DNA from: Deinococcus marmoris DSM 12784
Lineage (GTDB): Bacteria; Deinococcota; Deinococci; Deinococcales; Deinococcaceae
Assembly: GCF_000701405.1 (NCBI RefSeq)
Contig: NZ_JNIV01000092.1
Location: forward strand, 1 to 18,280
Reading direction: 5' to 3'
DNA: 18,280 nt
The translations under genes and the position numbers were made by a program. The notes under the pieces were generated by a model that made no database searches, was not told where the DNA came from, and saw only the letters and a list, made by a program, of their open reading frames with translations. Positions 9,301-16,154 of this stretch are shown here, piece after piece (position 1 is the first letter of the stretch; the number at the start of each line of letters is the position of its first letter).

Positions 9301-9370
9301 CTGCGCCGCCGGCCAGGGCGGGGGTGGCGAGCAACAGGCCGAGCGTAATGAGACTGGTTTGCTTCTTCAT
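6365..9370 (-). CDS. Secreted five-domain fasciclin (FAS1) protein
   Basis: A 1001-residue exported protein. A signal peptide (residues 1-20, ending TPALA) precedes five FAS1 domains at about 36-165, 288-418, 495-635, 676-816 and 857-999. Each has the FAPTN(D/E/A)AFA motif and the later HVV(P/T)G-K/R-V or HIVTGK motif with its conserved histidine. Linkers are low complexity: Glu/Ala/Pro-rich with TTTTTDTVTTTDTV-type stretches between domains 1 and 2, and Ala/Pro-rich (APAPVATPAP repeats) between 2 and 3. FAS1 domains usually mediate adhesion or extracellular-matrix contacts. No LPXTG, SLH or C-terminal anchor is seen; the protein stops right after domain 5. ATG 9370 is chosen over an in-frame ATG 42 bases upstream because AGAGGTGA lies 5 bases ahead of it and the signal peptide begins there. 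Confidence 0.93.
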   Translation of the reverse strand: MKKQTSLITLGLLLATPALAGGAGAPVAKPAPTCMSIAQIVTSDANFSTLATAVEAAGLTETLQGGSYTVFAPTNAAFAKLPSDTLAAVLNDPEALKNILLYHVVPGKVTAQQVMGMTSGKTAQGTSFLVTMSDGKVMIDNATVSKADVVACNGIVHIIDTVLMPAPAATAEPVTEAEPATEEMAEPVAEAPAAEAPVAEAAPAAEPVAEAAPAPEMPMAQAATSITEIPALPLSGATSAAPAPVVEAPAVVEAPVATDTTTTTDTVTTTDTVATDTTDADMAEMNTNSLYDVIVADERFSTLRDLLSDAGITDILMDNEYTIFAPTNEAFAAVDPETLALIASDPNTLQQVLLYHIVTGKMTAEQVSAESQISSLEGSSLALTKDGTTQMVAGANVTATVDTADNGIIYIIDKVLLPPTLKLPAPPTPAEAPVAAAPAPAAPAPAAPAPAAAPAPAPAPVATPAPAPAPVATPAPAPAPAPVVTAPATTTATGAETLVSRLQGEAQFSTLLSLIQKAGLADALMATDVTVFAPTNDAFAKVPQSTLDALMADDAKLKQVLSFHVVTGRVTDTMLQGTQLRSLEGSSLDLQTKAGVLSIGVLNNQDIVGATVNVTPIIVGNSAVYPIDSVLIPPTLVLGTAAPVAAPAAAAPAAPAPVAVPPAAPVSPAPAAVTGAMTLEQRLASEPQFSTLLSLLQTAELTTPLMATDVTVFAPTNDAFAKVPKATLDALMADKALLKQALSFHVVTGRVMEADLKGTQLRSLEGGSLDLKDTAGVLMIGVLTNGDITGATVNTTPIIVGNSAVYPINAVLIAPALKLPAPAAPAATAPAAPAPAAPAPVMTPPAAPVSPTPAAATGAMTLEQRLASEPQFSTLLSLLQTAELTTPLMATDVTVFAPTNDAFAKVPKATLDRLMADKALLKQVLSFHVVTGRVNDTMLQGTQLRSLEGSSLDLQTKAGVLSIGVLTNQDIVGATVNVTPIIVGNSAVYPIDSVLIPPTFK
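6374..7888 (-). repeat. Near-identical FAS1 domain repeats (domains 3-5)
   Basis: Three units of about 430 bases lie at 7466-7888 (domain 3), 6923-7345 (domain 4) and 6374-6802 (domain 5). Domain 5 is almost identical in DNA to domain 4 in its N-terminal half (about 6620-6802) and to domain 3 in its C-terminal half (6374 to about 6610). This makes it a mosaic copy, probably from recombination inside the gene. Confidence 0.85.
7901..8098 (-). repeat. Ala/Pro-rich linker repeat in the FAS1 protein
   Basis: This segment codes for residues about 425-490, a run of AP dipeptides with repeated PAPAPVATPA units of about 30 bases. It acts as a flexible spacer between FAS1 domains 2 and 3. Such DNA is prone to length change by slippage. 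Confidence 0.75.
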
Positions 9371-9443
9371 GAATTCACCTCTGACAGAAATGGGCTGATG
9401 ATAGTCCGGCACTTAATCTTCACCACCCCACGATGAAAAGCAA

Positions 9444-9474
9444 CTTATAGAAGAATTGGGACAGGTCATGTAAA
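9444..9474 (-). promoter_or_regulatory. Candidate FAS1 promoter
   Basis: On the minus strand TTTACA (9469-9474, five of six -35 matches) is followed after 19 bases by TATAAG (9444-9449), or after 18 by CTATAA. Transcription would start near 9437, giving a leader of about 65 nt with the Shine-Dalgarno at its end. The spacing is slightly long. Confidence 0.5.
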
Positions 9475-10144
9475 CGAAATGGCAGCAAGCGACGCCCTCT
9501 TCTCATTCTGGGCACATATGGCAAGCAGCTTCCCCTGTCATCCGCCCGCGTTTTCCCCATCGCAGGAGAGGCGCTCCTGCCCTCAGGCTCCAGATCAAGC
9601 ACAACCGGGCAGCGGCGTTTTCATAAGGCGCTGTTTCAGACCGTGTCCCAGAAAGCCGAGAAGACCCCGACCTGATCTGTAGCTGAACGAGTTGTGGCTG
9701 AATGGGTTGTGTCTGGACCCAATGTGCCGTGCCAGACCTGCCCCTGCATTCATCTGCCACAGCCTCTCGGACGCTGTTCAGATCGAGCTTCCCGTCAGCC
9801 GGTAGCGCTCCCCTGAACTGGCCACCCTGTTCTCACCTGAGACATCAACATGCTGTCATTCGCAGTGGGCATGCATTCATGAGAGTAAGCTGACCAGGGC
9901 GTCTGCTCTTCAGACCAGCCCCCAGGCGCGGCTGAGAAACCAGCATGGCGGAAGCGATTGTTTAACGTGTGGTCGGTCAGATTGACTGGCAGCAAAGCGG
10001 TTTTCCCGCGCTACCCCCGATCAGGGGCAGGACTGAAAGAAATTTGAAATACCTCATATTCCAGAGTGACAAGCGTATATTTTCTCTCTTTCCTCTCTGT
10101 GTGGGAATTCGCAGCGTATTTCATGAAACTGCCAGCTTTTCGGT
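9475..10144. other. Gene-poor divergent intergenic region
   Basis: About 670 bases, part of the space between the divergent FAS1 and pelF-like genes. No open frame here looks coding: all are short, with odd composition and no RBS. What can be seen is a three-unit 15-bp degenerate repeat (9682-9726), a relatively AT-rich stretch at 10035-10130 with a -10-like TATATT (10076-10081) lacking a good -35, and a 10-bp palindrome TTTCATGAAA (10119-10128). The AT-rich part is the likeliest home of the pelF promoter. Confidence 0.5.
9682..9726. repeat. Three degenerate 15-bp tandem repeats
   Basis: GCTGAACGAGTTGTG (9682-9696), GCTGAATGGGTTGTG (9697-9711) and TCTGGACCCAATGTG (9712-9726) follow head to tail. 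The first two differ at 2 of 15 positions; the third is more diverged. Confidence 0.6.
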
Positions 10145-10208
10145 CACTTGATCCCCGTGCTACTTGACCCACGCGCCACTTGACCCCCGTGCCACTCGCC
10201 CCCTGTGC
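10145..10208 (+). repeat. Four 16-bp tandem repeats before pelF
   Basis: Four contiguous 16-base units start at 10145, 10161, 10177 and 10193, with consensus CACTTGACCCCCGTGC. Units 1 and 3 differ at one position; units 2 and 4 at three or four positions from unit 3. The first three each carry a TTGA(C/T)C core. The array ends 19 bases before the pelF-like start codon (10228), just ahead of its GGAG ribosome-binding site, so it lies in the leader or promoter of the EPS operon. It could bind a regulator or be a slippage-generated minisatellite. Confidence 0.8.
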
Positions 10209-10227
10209 CCTGCCCGGAGTTCGCCAG

Positions 10228-11691
10228 ATGTCCACCCACATGCCAATCCAGACCATCGCGCTGTACACCGAGGGCACCTATCCCCAGGCCCACGGCGGCG
10301 TCAGCGTGTGGGTGGACCAACTGGTGCGGGGTCTGGACGATCACCAGTTTGTGGTGCAGGCCATTTCCGGGATTCCCTTCGCCAGAGCGGCGGTGCAGAT
10401 GCCCAGCAACGTGAGCTTCACGCAGGTGCCGCTGTGGGGTGCGCCGCCGTCCGCCCTGGTTCGTAACGACACCGCCCGCAGGCGAGGGGCCGAGGACGCC
10501 TACCTGACCCTGCTGGACGGGCTGTGTACGCTGGACCTGGACCTGTTCGCGGCAGGATTACAGGCGCTGAGTACGCTGGGCCAGGGCGGGGGCTTTACCG
10601 CACTGCTGGACACGCCACGGGTGGCCCGGCTGACGCTGGACACCTGGGCAGGCCATGCGGCGCAGCAGGCCAGTAGCCGCGTCCGTGGTGAACCCCGGCT
10701 GCCACTGCCCACCGTGGCCGACGCCCTGGACGCCCTGATGTGGCTGGAACACGCGCTGCGTCCGCTGGGCCACGCGGCCCCGCAGGCCCAGGTGGGGCAT
10801 GCCGTCAGCAACGGCTTTGCCGGACTGCTGGCACTACACGGCCTGTGGTCCCACGGCACCCCCTTCGTGCTGACCGAACACGGCGTCTACCTGCGCGAGC
10901 GCTACATGGAATTTCGCCGCAGTTCCTACAGCCCCGGCTTCAAGGGGATGCTGCTGCGTTTCTACCGTCTGCTATGCAGTCTGGTCTACCGCGAGGCCAC
11001 CCTGGTCCTGCCGGGTTCACACTACAACCGCCGCTGGGAAGAGCGTCTGGGAGCGCATCCCGACAAGATCCACTGCGTGTACAACGGCATCGACCCCGAC
11101 GTCTTCCCGCACGCCGAGGAGGAACCCGCAGAGAGCGTGGTGAGCTGGGTGGGCCGCATCGATCCCCTGAAAGACATCGAAACGCTGATCCGCGCCTTCG
11201 ATCTGGTGCGGCGGCGCAACGCGGGCGCGCAGCTTCGGCTGTTCGGCGGCACCCCGGCGGGCAACGAGGGCTACCTGTTCCAGTGCCAGAGCCTGACCCA
11301 GCAACTGAATCTGACCGAGAACGTGACCTTCGAGGGCCGTATCGACGACATCACCGACGCCTACCGCGCCGGGCAGGTGGTGGCCCTGACCAGCGTCAGC
11401 GAGGGCTTTCCGTACACCGTGATCGAGGCGATGGCGATGGGCCGCCCACCCGTGGCCACCCGCGTGGGCGGCGTGCCCGAGGCGGTGGGCGACGCCGGAC
11501 TGATCGTGCGCCCGCGCGACGTGATGGGCGTGGCCAGCGCATTGACCCGCCTGCTGGACGACGCCCCGCTGCGCGCCCGCCTGGGCCGCGCCGCCCGCGA
11601 GCGCGTGATGGAACTGTTTACCCTGGACGGCTGCCTGGACGCCTACCGCCGGGCCTATCCGCTGGTGATCGCCGGGGGGAAAGGGCTGTGA
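10228..11691 (+). CDS. pelF: PelF-like GT4 glycosyltransferase
   Basis: A 487-residue cytoplasmic family-4 glycosyltransferase. PelF hallmarks: the N-terminal YTEGTYPQAHGGVSVWVDQL, the central LTEHGVYLRERYMEFRR segment, and the VYREATLVLPGSHYNRRWEERLGA segment. The GT4 donor-site motifs are GRIDPLKD (309-316) and an EX7E pair E392/E400 in SEGFPYTVIE. In Pseudomonas and Bacillus, PelF polymerises the Pel exopolysaccharide from UDP-sugars. ATG 10228 is chosen for the GGAG 8 bases upstream (10216-10219) and because homology begins right after it; an in-frame TTG at 10180 lies inside the tandem repeats. Its TGA overlaps the next gene's GTG by 4 bases. The family is firm; polymer identity is not. 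Confidence 0.87.
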   Translation: MSTHMPIQTIALYTEGTYPQAHGGVSVWVDQLVRGLDDHQFVVQAISGIPFARAAVQMPSNVSFTQVPLWGAPPSALVRNDTARRRGAEDAYLTLLDGLCTLDLDLFAAGLQALSTLGQGGGFTALLDTPRVARLTLDTWAGHAAQQASSRVRGEPRLPLPTVADALDALMWLEHALRPLGHAAPQAQVGHAVSNGFAGLLALHGLWSHGTPFVLTEHGVYLRERYMEFRRSSYSPGFKGMLLRFYRLLCSLVYREATLVLPGSHYNRRWEERLGAHPDKIHCVYNGIDPDVFPHAEEEPAESVVSWVGRIDPLKDIETLIRAFDLVRRRNAGAQLRLFGGTPAGNEGYLFQCQSLTQQLNLTENVTFEGRIDDITDAYRAGQVVALTSVSEGFPYTVIEAMAMGRPPVATRVGGVPEAVGDAGLIVRPRDVMGVASALTRLLDDAPLRARLGRAARERVMELFTLDGCLDAYRRAYPLVIAGGKGL

Positions 11692-13280
11692 ACCGTGAAA
11701 GCAGCCGCGATACGGTGCGCGCCCGACTGCTCAGGGTGACGGGCGACAACAAGTTCAACCCGGTGCCCTCTGCCTCAGTCCAGGCCCCGACACCACCAGC
11801 TTCTGAGCCGGCTGCAGAACAGTCCGTGCAGTCCAGTCCCTTTCAGGACATAGGACTTCCTGACCCACACCTCCGGGATATTCAGGCCTGGGATGCACAT
11901 TCCTGGAATACACAGCCTCAGGACACACGCTCCCTGAACACGCAGCTCCAGCGGACGGCCCCCGGCCACACGGGCACGCGGACCAGCGCCGCCCGCACCC
12001 GCCTGCAACTGCCCGGCGAACTGCCCGAGCGGCTGCGCGAGGTGGACCTGAAACTGGCCGCCGAACGCGCCAGCGCCGTGGACGCCGAGGAACTGGCCGC
12101 CTACCTGGAAGCCGACGGCCTGGGCGACGAGATCCTGAAAGACCGTTACGGCGCGGACGGGCTGTTCGACGCCGCCGAGATGCTGTACCGGCAGAAGGGA
12201 ACGGGACGGGCGCTGGACCGCGTGCCTGCGCCCGTCACCCCCGCCTTTCCGTGGCACATGCTGCCGCGCGGGCCGCTGTACCTGCTGCCGGGTCTGGCGG
12301 GCCTGCTGATCGCGGGCGCGCTGGGCAAGGCCGCCGAGAGCGCCTTCATCCTGGCGGCGGCCTTCGGCTGGGGCTGGACCATGACTGTGGCCGGGGTGCG
12401 CTATGCCGAACCCTTCGCGGTGCCGGGCCGCGCCCTGCGAACCACGCTCCTGGTCAGCGCCGGGGCCGGACTGCTGGGCGGGGCGGGCGTCGCGGCAGCG
12501 CTGGGGGGCGACGTGCTGATCGGCGCGCTGGTGGGCGGCGCAGTGGCCCTGTCCAGCGGCGCGGCAGGCGTGCTGCTGTCGCTGGGGCAACTGGGGCAGT
12601 TTGCCGGGGCCTTTGCCAGCCCGCTGCTGGCCGCCGGAATCGTGATGTCGCTGCCCTCACGCGGGGCGGCGCTGTTCGCGCTGGGGCTGCTGGCCGCCGT
12701 GCCCACCTTGACTGCCCTGAACGTGACCCGCCCACGCGGCAGCCTGAGCGCCAGCCTATCCACGCTGCGCCCGCACCTGCCCCACGCCGTGTACGGCTGG
12801 GCGATGGCCGCCGCCTTCGTGGCCCTGAGTGCGCGGATCGGCACCTGGCCGCTGCTGCCGGTGATCCTGGGAGCCGGACTGCTGGAAGCGGGCGTGTGGC
12901 ACGCGCAGGAACGCCTTCAGGTCGCGGCGCGGACCCTGCGGACCCTGATCCATCTGCGCCGGATAGGGCTGCCCACCGTGCTGCTGAGCGCCGCTGGCTA
13001 CGGCCTGGCCCTGGGTGCGGGCCTGGCGCTGCTGTCCGTGCTGCGGGTGCCGGTCAACCTGAACCTCTCCCTGCTGACGGTGGCCCTGTACGGAGCGGCG
13101 TTGCTGCTCAGTTCCTGGCTGGCCAACCAGCGCCGCCTGGGCTTTTTAACGGCGATCTGGGCACTGGGTGCCGCCGCCCTGGTGCTGGGCCTGCCCCCTC
13201 CCCTGTTCGCCCTGCTCACGCTACTTGCTCTGCTGTTTCCCACCCTGCACACCCTCTCTGACCCCAGGAGTTACCGCTGA
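11688..13280 (+). CDS. Polytopic membrane protein of EPS locus (PelG-like?)
   Basis: A 530-residue protein starting at GTG 11688, overlapping the pelF stop (GTGA), with a purine-rich GGGGGGAAAGG ahead. The N-terminal ~190 residues are soluble: a Ser/Pro/Ala-rich stretch, seven degenerate 5-residue repeats (54-88), then a charged helical part with LEADGLGDEILKDRYG (about 140-155), a motif I recall from membrane proteins beside PelF-type transferases in other bacteria. After that come about 12 hydrophobic helices (about 195-525), ending near the C-terminus. The helix count and position next to pelF suggest the role of PelG, the inner-membrane Pel exporter that works with PelF, but I see no diagnostic PelG motif. 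Frame and membrane topology are well supported; the function is inferred from context. Confidence 0.75.
   Translation: MNRESSRDTVRARLLRVTGDNKFNPVPSASVQAPTPPASEPAAEQSVQSSPFQDIGLPDPHLRDIQAWDAHSWNTQPQDTRSLNTQLQRTAPGHTGTRTSAARTRLQLPGELPERLREVDLKLAAERASAVDAEELAAYLEADGLGDEILKDRYGADGLFDAAEMLYRQKGTGRALDRVPAPVTPAFPWHMLPRGPLYLLPGLAGLLIAGALGKAAESAFILAAAFGWGWTMTVAGVRYAEPFAVPGRALRTTLLVSAGAGLLGGAGVAAALGGDVLIGALVGGAVALSSGAAGVLLSLGQLGQFAGAFASPLLAAGIVMSLPSRGAALFALGLLAAVPTLTALNVTRPRGSLSASLSTLRPHLPHAVYGWAMAAAFVALSARIGTWPLLPVILGAGLLEAGVWHAQERLQVAARTLRTLIHLRRIGLPTVLLSAAGYGLALGAGLALLSVLRVPVNLNLSLLTVALYGAALLLSSWLANQRRLGFLTAIWALGAAALVLGLPPPLFALLTLLALLFPTLHTLSDPRSYR
11847..11951 (+). repeat. 15-bp coding minisatellite (7 units)
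   Basis: Seven head-to-tail, degenerate 15-base units inside the membrane-protein gene encode five-residue repeats: DIGLP, DPHLR, DIQAW, DAHSW, NTQPQ, DTRSL, NTQLQ. Position 1 is always D or N. Base composition is less GC-rich at third positions than in the flanking coding DNA, which suggests a recent, non-adapted expansion in a disordered linker. Confidence 0.7.
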
Positions 13281-14317
13281 TGACCCAGACCACCCTGCCT
13301 GCCCCCCACACCCCTACCTCTTCCCAGCGCCCGCTGGTGGCCGTGACCGGCGCGGACGGCTTTATCGGCTCGCACCTGACCGAGGAACTGGTCCGCGCGG
13401 GTTACCGCGTCAAGGCCATGGCCATCTACAACTCGCAGGGGTCCTACGGCTGGCTGGACACCGTCCCTGCCGAGACTATGCAGCATGTGGAGGTGCAACT
13501 GGGCGACGTGCGTGACGCCGGAAGCGTGCGCGAGCTGATGCGGGACGCCCAGACCGTGTACCACCTGGCCGCCCTGATCGCCATTCCCTACTCCTACGTC
13601 GCGCCGCGCTCCTACGTGGAAACCAACATCACTGGCACCCTGAACGTGCTGGAAGCCGCCCGCGATCTGGGCACCGGGCGCGTCGTCCATACCTCTACCA
13701 GCGAGGTCTACGGCACCGCCCGCACCGCGCCCATCCACGAGTCTCACCCCTTGCAGGGGCAGTCGCCGTACTCGGCCACCAAGATCGGCGCGGATAAGCT
13801 GGCCGAGAGCTATTACCTGAGCTTCGAGCTGCCGGTGGTGACCCTGCGCCCCTTCAACACCTACGGCCCGCGCCAGAGCGCCCGCGCGGTCATTCCCACC
13901 ATCATTTCCCAGGTGGCGGCGGGACGGCGCGAGATCAAACTGGGTGACCTGCGCCCCACCCGCGACTTCAATTACGTGCTGGACACCGCCCGCGCCTTCC
14001 GGGCCGTGGGTGAGGCCGGGCCGGAGGTGCTGGGCCGGGTGCTGAATGCCGGATCGGGCCGCGAGATCACCGTGGGCGACACCGTGAAGCTGATCGGACA
14101 GGTGATGGGCGCGGACCTGGACGTGACCCAGGAAGACCAGAGACTGCGCCCCGAGGGCAGCGAGGTCATGCGCCTGCTGGCGGACCACTCCGAGCTGAGC
14201 AAGCTGACCGGCTGGCAGCCCAGCTTGACGCTGGAAGAGGGCCTCAGGCGCACCGCCGAGTGGTTCACCGATCCCGCCAATCTGGCCCGCTACCGCGTCG
14301 ATCAATACACCGTTTGA
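13280..14317 (+). CDS. LegB-like NAD-dependent 4,6-dehydratase/epimerase
   Basis: A 345-residue extended short-chain dehydrogenase acting on nucleotide sugars. Motifs: NAD-binding GADGFIG (24-30), GDVRD (76-80), HLAALIAIPYSY (95-106), the catalytic TSTSEVYG (138-145) and Y164-SAT-K168, then RPFNTYGPRQSARAVIPT. This pattern is very close to LegB-type UDP-GlcNAc 4,6-dehydratases and to the GDP-mannose 4,6-dehydratase group, more than to plain GalE. A T in the catalytic S/T triad and the ALIAIPYSY signature support dehydratase over simple epimerase, but substrate is inference. The start ATG overlaps the previous stop by one base (TGATG), with AGGAG 9 bases upstream. It presumably supplies or modifies the sugar polymerised by the PelF-like enzyme. 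Confidence 0.85.
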   Translation: MTQTTLPAPHTPTSSQRPLVAVTGADGFIGSHLTEELVRAGYRVKAMAIYNSQGSYGWLDTVPAETMQHVEVQLGDVRDAGSVRELMRDAQTVYHLAALIAIPYSYVAPRSYVETNITGTLNVLEAARDLGTGRVVHTSTSEVYGTARTAPIHESHPLQGQSPYSATKIGADKLAESYYLSFELPVVTLRPFNTYGPRQSARAVIPTIISQVAAGRREIKLGDLRPTRDFNYVLDTARAFRAVGEAGPEVLGRVLNAGSGREITVGDTVKLIGQVMGADLDVTQEDQRLRPEGSEVMRLLADHSELSKLTGWQPSLTLEEGLRRTAEWFTDPANLARYRVDQYTV

Positions 14318-14335
14318 TTCGCCGTCTAAGAGTTA

Positions 14336-14373
14336 TCTGAGCGTTAATTAACGGTCTGAAACTTCTCTGAAAC
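14336..14373 (+). promoter_or_regulatory. Palindrome and direct repeats, putative operator
   Basis: In the 156-base gap between the first SDR and the nucleotidyltransferase is a perfect 12-bp palindrome CGTTAATTAACG (14342-14353). It is followed by two TCTGAAAC direct repeats (14355-14362 and 14366-14373) whose starts are 11 bases apart, about one helical turn; a related TCTGAGC lies at 14336. The gap is AT-rich compared with its surroundings. This is a plausible regulator site starting a second transcript of the EPS locus. No clear -35/-10 pair was found. Confidence 0.4.
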
Positions 14374-14473
14374 GTGTCGGCTGCTTAACTGACCGCAGAC
14401 GAGAAAGAGTCCTCACCGCGAACTCACCCCAGATTCATTCCTGCCCGTCCGCTGGCAGGAGAAGGAGGAACCC

Positions 14474-15211
14474 ATGCACGCAGTTATCCTGGCCGGAGGA
14501 AAAGGCACCCGCCTGCGCCCCTACACCACCTGTGTTCCCAAACCACTGGTGCCCATCGGCGATACCTACTCGATCCTGGAAATCGTGCTACATCAGTTGC
14601 GCGCCCACGGCTTCGCTTCGGTGACGCTGGCGGTGGGGCACATGGGCCACCTGATCCGCGCCTTTGTGGGCGACGGCAGCCGCTACGGCCTGAAGGTGGA
14701 GTACACCGACGAGGAAACCCCGCTGGGCACCATCGGCCCGGTGCTGAACGTGCTGGACAGCCTGCCCGAGCAGTTCCTGGTCATGAACGGCGACGTGCTG
14801 ACCAATCTGAACTACGGCACCTTCCTGCAACGGCATATCCAGTCGGAGCGCTCAGTGACCGTGGCCACCTACAACCGCGAGATCAAGAGCGAATTTGGCG
14901 TACTGGACGTCAACGAGGCCAGCAACCAGATCGTCGCCTTCCGCGAGAAGCCCACGGTGCATTTTCAGGTCAGCATGGGCGTCTACGCCGTTTCCCGCGA
15001 GTCGCTGCGCGGCTACACGCCGGGGCAGGTGCTGGGCTTCGACACCCTGATGCTGGACCTGCTGGCCGCCCAGGATTTCCCCGGCAGCGACCTGTTCGGC
15101 GGCTACTGGCTGGATATTGGCCGCCCCGAGGACTACGACATGGCCAACCGCGAGTGGCAGGAGATGTCCGCCATTCTGCTGCCCCACCTGACGCTGAGCG
15201 CCGCCGATTAG
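14474..15211 (+). CDS. Sugar-1-phosphate nucleotidyltransferase
   Basis: A 245-residue NTP_transferase-fold enzyme that makes NDP-sugars from a sugar-1-phosphate and an NTP. Signature GGKGTRLRPYT (8-18) and the following VPKPLVPIGD (21-30, with K23) form the nucleotide-binding loop. NGDVLTN (105-111) carries the metal-binding D107, FREKP is at 156-160, and GYWLDIGRPEDY closes the sugar site. It has only the catalytic domain, with no left-handed beta-helix or C-terminal acetyltransferase. A strong AGAAGGAGG Shine-Dalgarno precedes ATG 14474. It is followed, one base later, by the second SDR gene. The base (UTP, GTP, CTP or dTTP) and sugar cannot be told. It probably feeds the neighbouring SDRs and PelF-like transferase. 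Confidence 0.88.
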   Translation: MHAVILAGGKGTRLRPYTTCVPKPLVPIGDTYSILEIVLHQLRAHGFASVTLAVGHMGHLIRAFVGDGSRYGLKVEYTDEETPLGTIGPVLNVLDSLPEQFLVMNGDVLTNLNYGTFLQRHIQSERSVTVATYNREIKSEFGVLDVNEASNQIVAFREKPTVHFQVSMGVYAVSRESLRGYTPGQVLGFDTLMLDLLAAQDFPGSDLFGGYWLDIGRPEDYDMANREWQEMSAILLPHLTLSAAD

Positions 15212-15212
15212 C

Positions 15213-16154
15213 ATGCCCGGCGCTGATCCGCCCAGTTTCCCCCGGCCCAGTTCCTCGACTGGTCCGGTGCTGGTGCTGGGCGCACGCGGCTTTCTGGGCG
15301 CGCAGATCGTGGGTGCGTTGGAAGCGGCAGGCCAGTCGGTGCGTGTCACGCCGCCGAGCGATCTGACGGCGGCCCCGCGTGCCGACTGGGACGCCCTGCT
15401 GGACGGCGTTTCAGGCGTTATCAACGCCGCCGGACGCACGTTCGGCAGCCCCAGCGAACTGACCCGCGCCAACGCCCTGCTGCCCGCGCGGGTGCTGGAA
15501 GAGATGGCCCGTATGGACGCTGGGGGCGCAAAACTGGTCCATCTGGCCTCTGCCGCCGAGTACGGTTTTGCGGAGGAAGGCCACGCCTCGTGCGAGGACG
15601 GTCCGGCGCGGCCCCTATCGCCCTACGGCGCGTCCAAACTGGCCGGAACCGTGCTGACCGAAGAGGCCGTCCGCAGCGGGCGCATTCAGGCGGCAGTGTT
15701 GCGCCTGACCAACCCGCTGGGCGCGGGCATCGGTGCGGGCACCCTGCCGGGCCGCGCCGCCCGCGAACTGTCGGTGGCGGCGCAGGAAGGCCGGGATACG
15801 GTGCGCTTCGGGCCGCTGGGTGCGCGCCGTGATTTCGTGGACGCCCGTGACGTGGCCCGCGCCGCGCTGCACGCCCTGACCTCGGATCTGAGCGGCGTGG
15901 TCAATGTAGGCAGCGGTCAGGCGCGTCCAGTGCGCGATCTGGTGGACGGTCTGGTGGCCCTCACCGGCTTCCGGGGTCAGATTCTGGAAGACGCCCCCGG
16001 CAGCCCCCGCAGCGGCGACGTGCCGTATCAACGGGCCGATCTCTCGCGGCTGCTGGACAGCGGTTTTGCGCCGCAGTACAGCTTTCACGACTCGCTGGAC
16101 GCGCTGTTGCGGGGACTGGACCCAGCCGCAGGCAGGACAGCCGTGCCGGGCTGA
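15213..16154 (+). CDS. NAD-dependent epimerase/dehydratase (second SDR)
   Basis: A 313-residue extended SDR. NAD-binding GARGFLG is at 23-29, the catalytic region is SAAEYGF (113-119) with Y138-GAS-K142, and LRLTNPLG and RRDFVDARDVARA match the substrate-binding parts of UDP-sugar epimerases and dTDP-rhamnose-type reductases. It is clearly diverged from the LegB-like SDR upstream, so it is a second step rather than a copy. The start at ATG 15213 follows the previous stop by one base with only a weak Shine-Dalgarno, suggesting translational coupling. The first ~18 residues are a Pro/Ser-rich tail before the Rossmann fold. It likely performs a C4 epimerisation or ketoreduction on the same nucleotide sugar; the reaction is inferred. 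Confidence 0.82.
   Translation: MPGADPPSFPRPSSSTGPVLVLGARGFLGAQIVGALEAAGQSVRVTPPSDLTAAPRADWDALLDGVSGVINAAGRTFGSPSELTRANALLPARVLEEMARMDAGGAKLVHLASAAEYGFAEEGHASCEDGPARPLSPYGASKLAGTVLTEEAVRSGRIQAAVLRLTNPLGAGIGAGTLPGRAARELSVAAQEGRDTVRFGPLGARRDFVDARDVARAALHALTSDLSGVVNVGSGQARPVRDLVDGLVALTGFRGQILEDAPGSPRSGDVPYQRADLSRLLDSGFAPQYSFHDSLDALLRGLDPAAGRTAVPG

Noticed and set aside
6587..9436. A 949-codon open frame on the plus strand opposite the FAS1 gene
   Set aside because: It is a shadow of the GC-rich minus-strand gene. Its product is Gly/Arg/His/Gln-rich with no domain, while the minus strand encodes a signal peptide and five clear FAS1 domains.
10145..10208. CRISPR-like array
   Set aside because: The units are contiguous 16-mers without spacers, so it is a tandem repeat and not CRISPR.
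10180..10227. TTG start giving a longer PelF-like protein
   Set aside because: The extra codons lie in the 16-bp tandem repeats and do not match PelF. ATG 10228 has a GGAG at suitable distance.
10740..11687. Upstream extension of the membrane-protein frame through the pelF gene
   Set aside because: The sequence there is Arg/Gly/Pro-rich shadow translation of pelF. A normal coupled GTG start lies at 11688.
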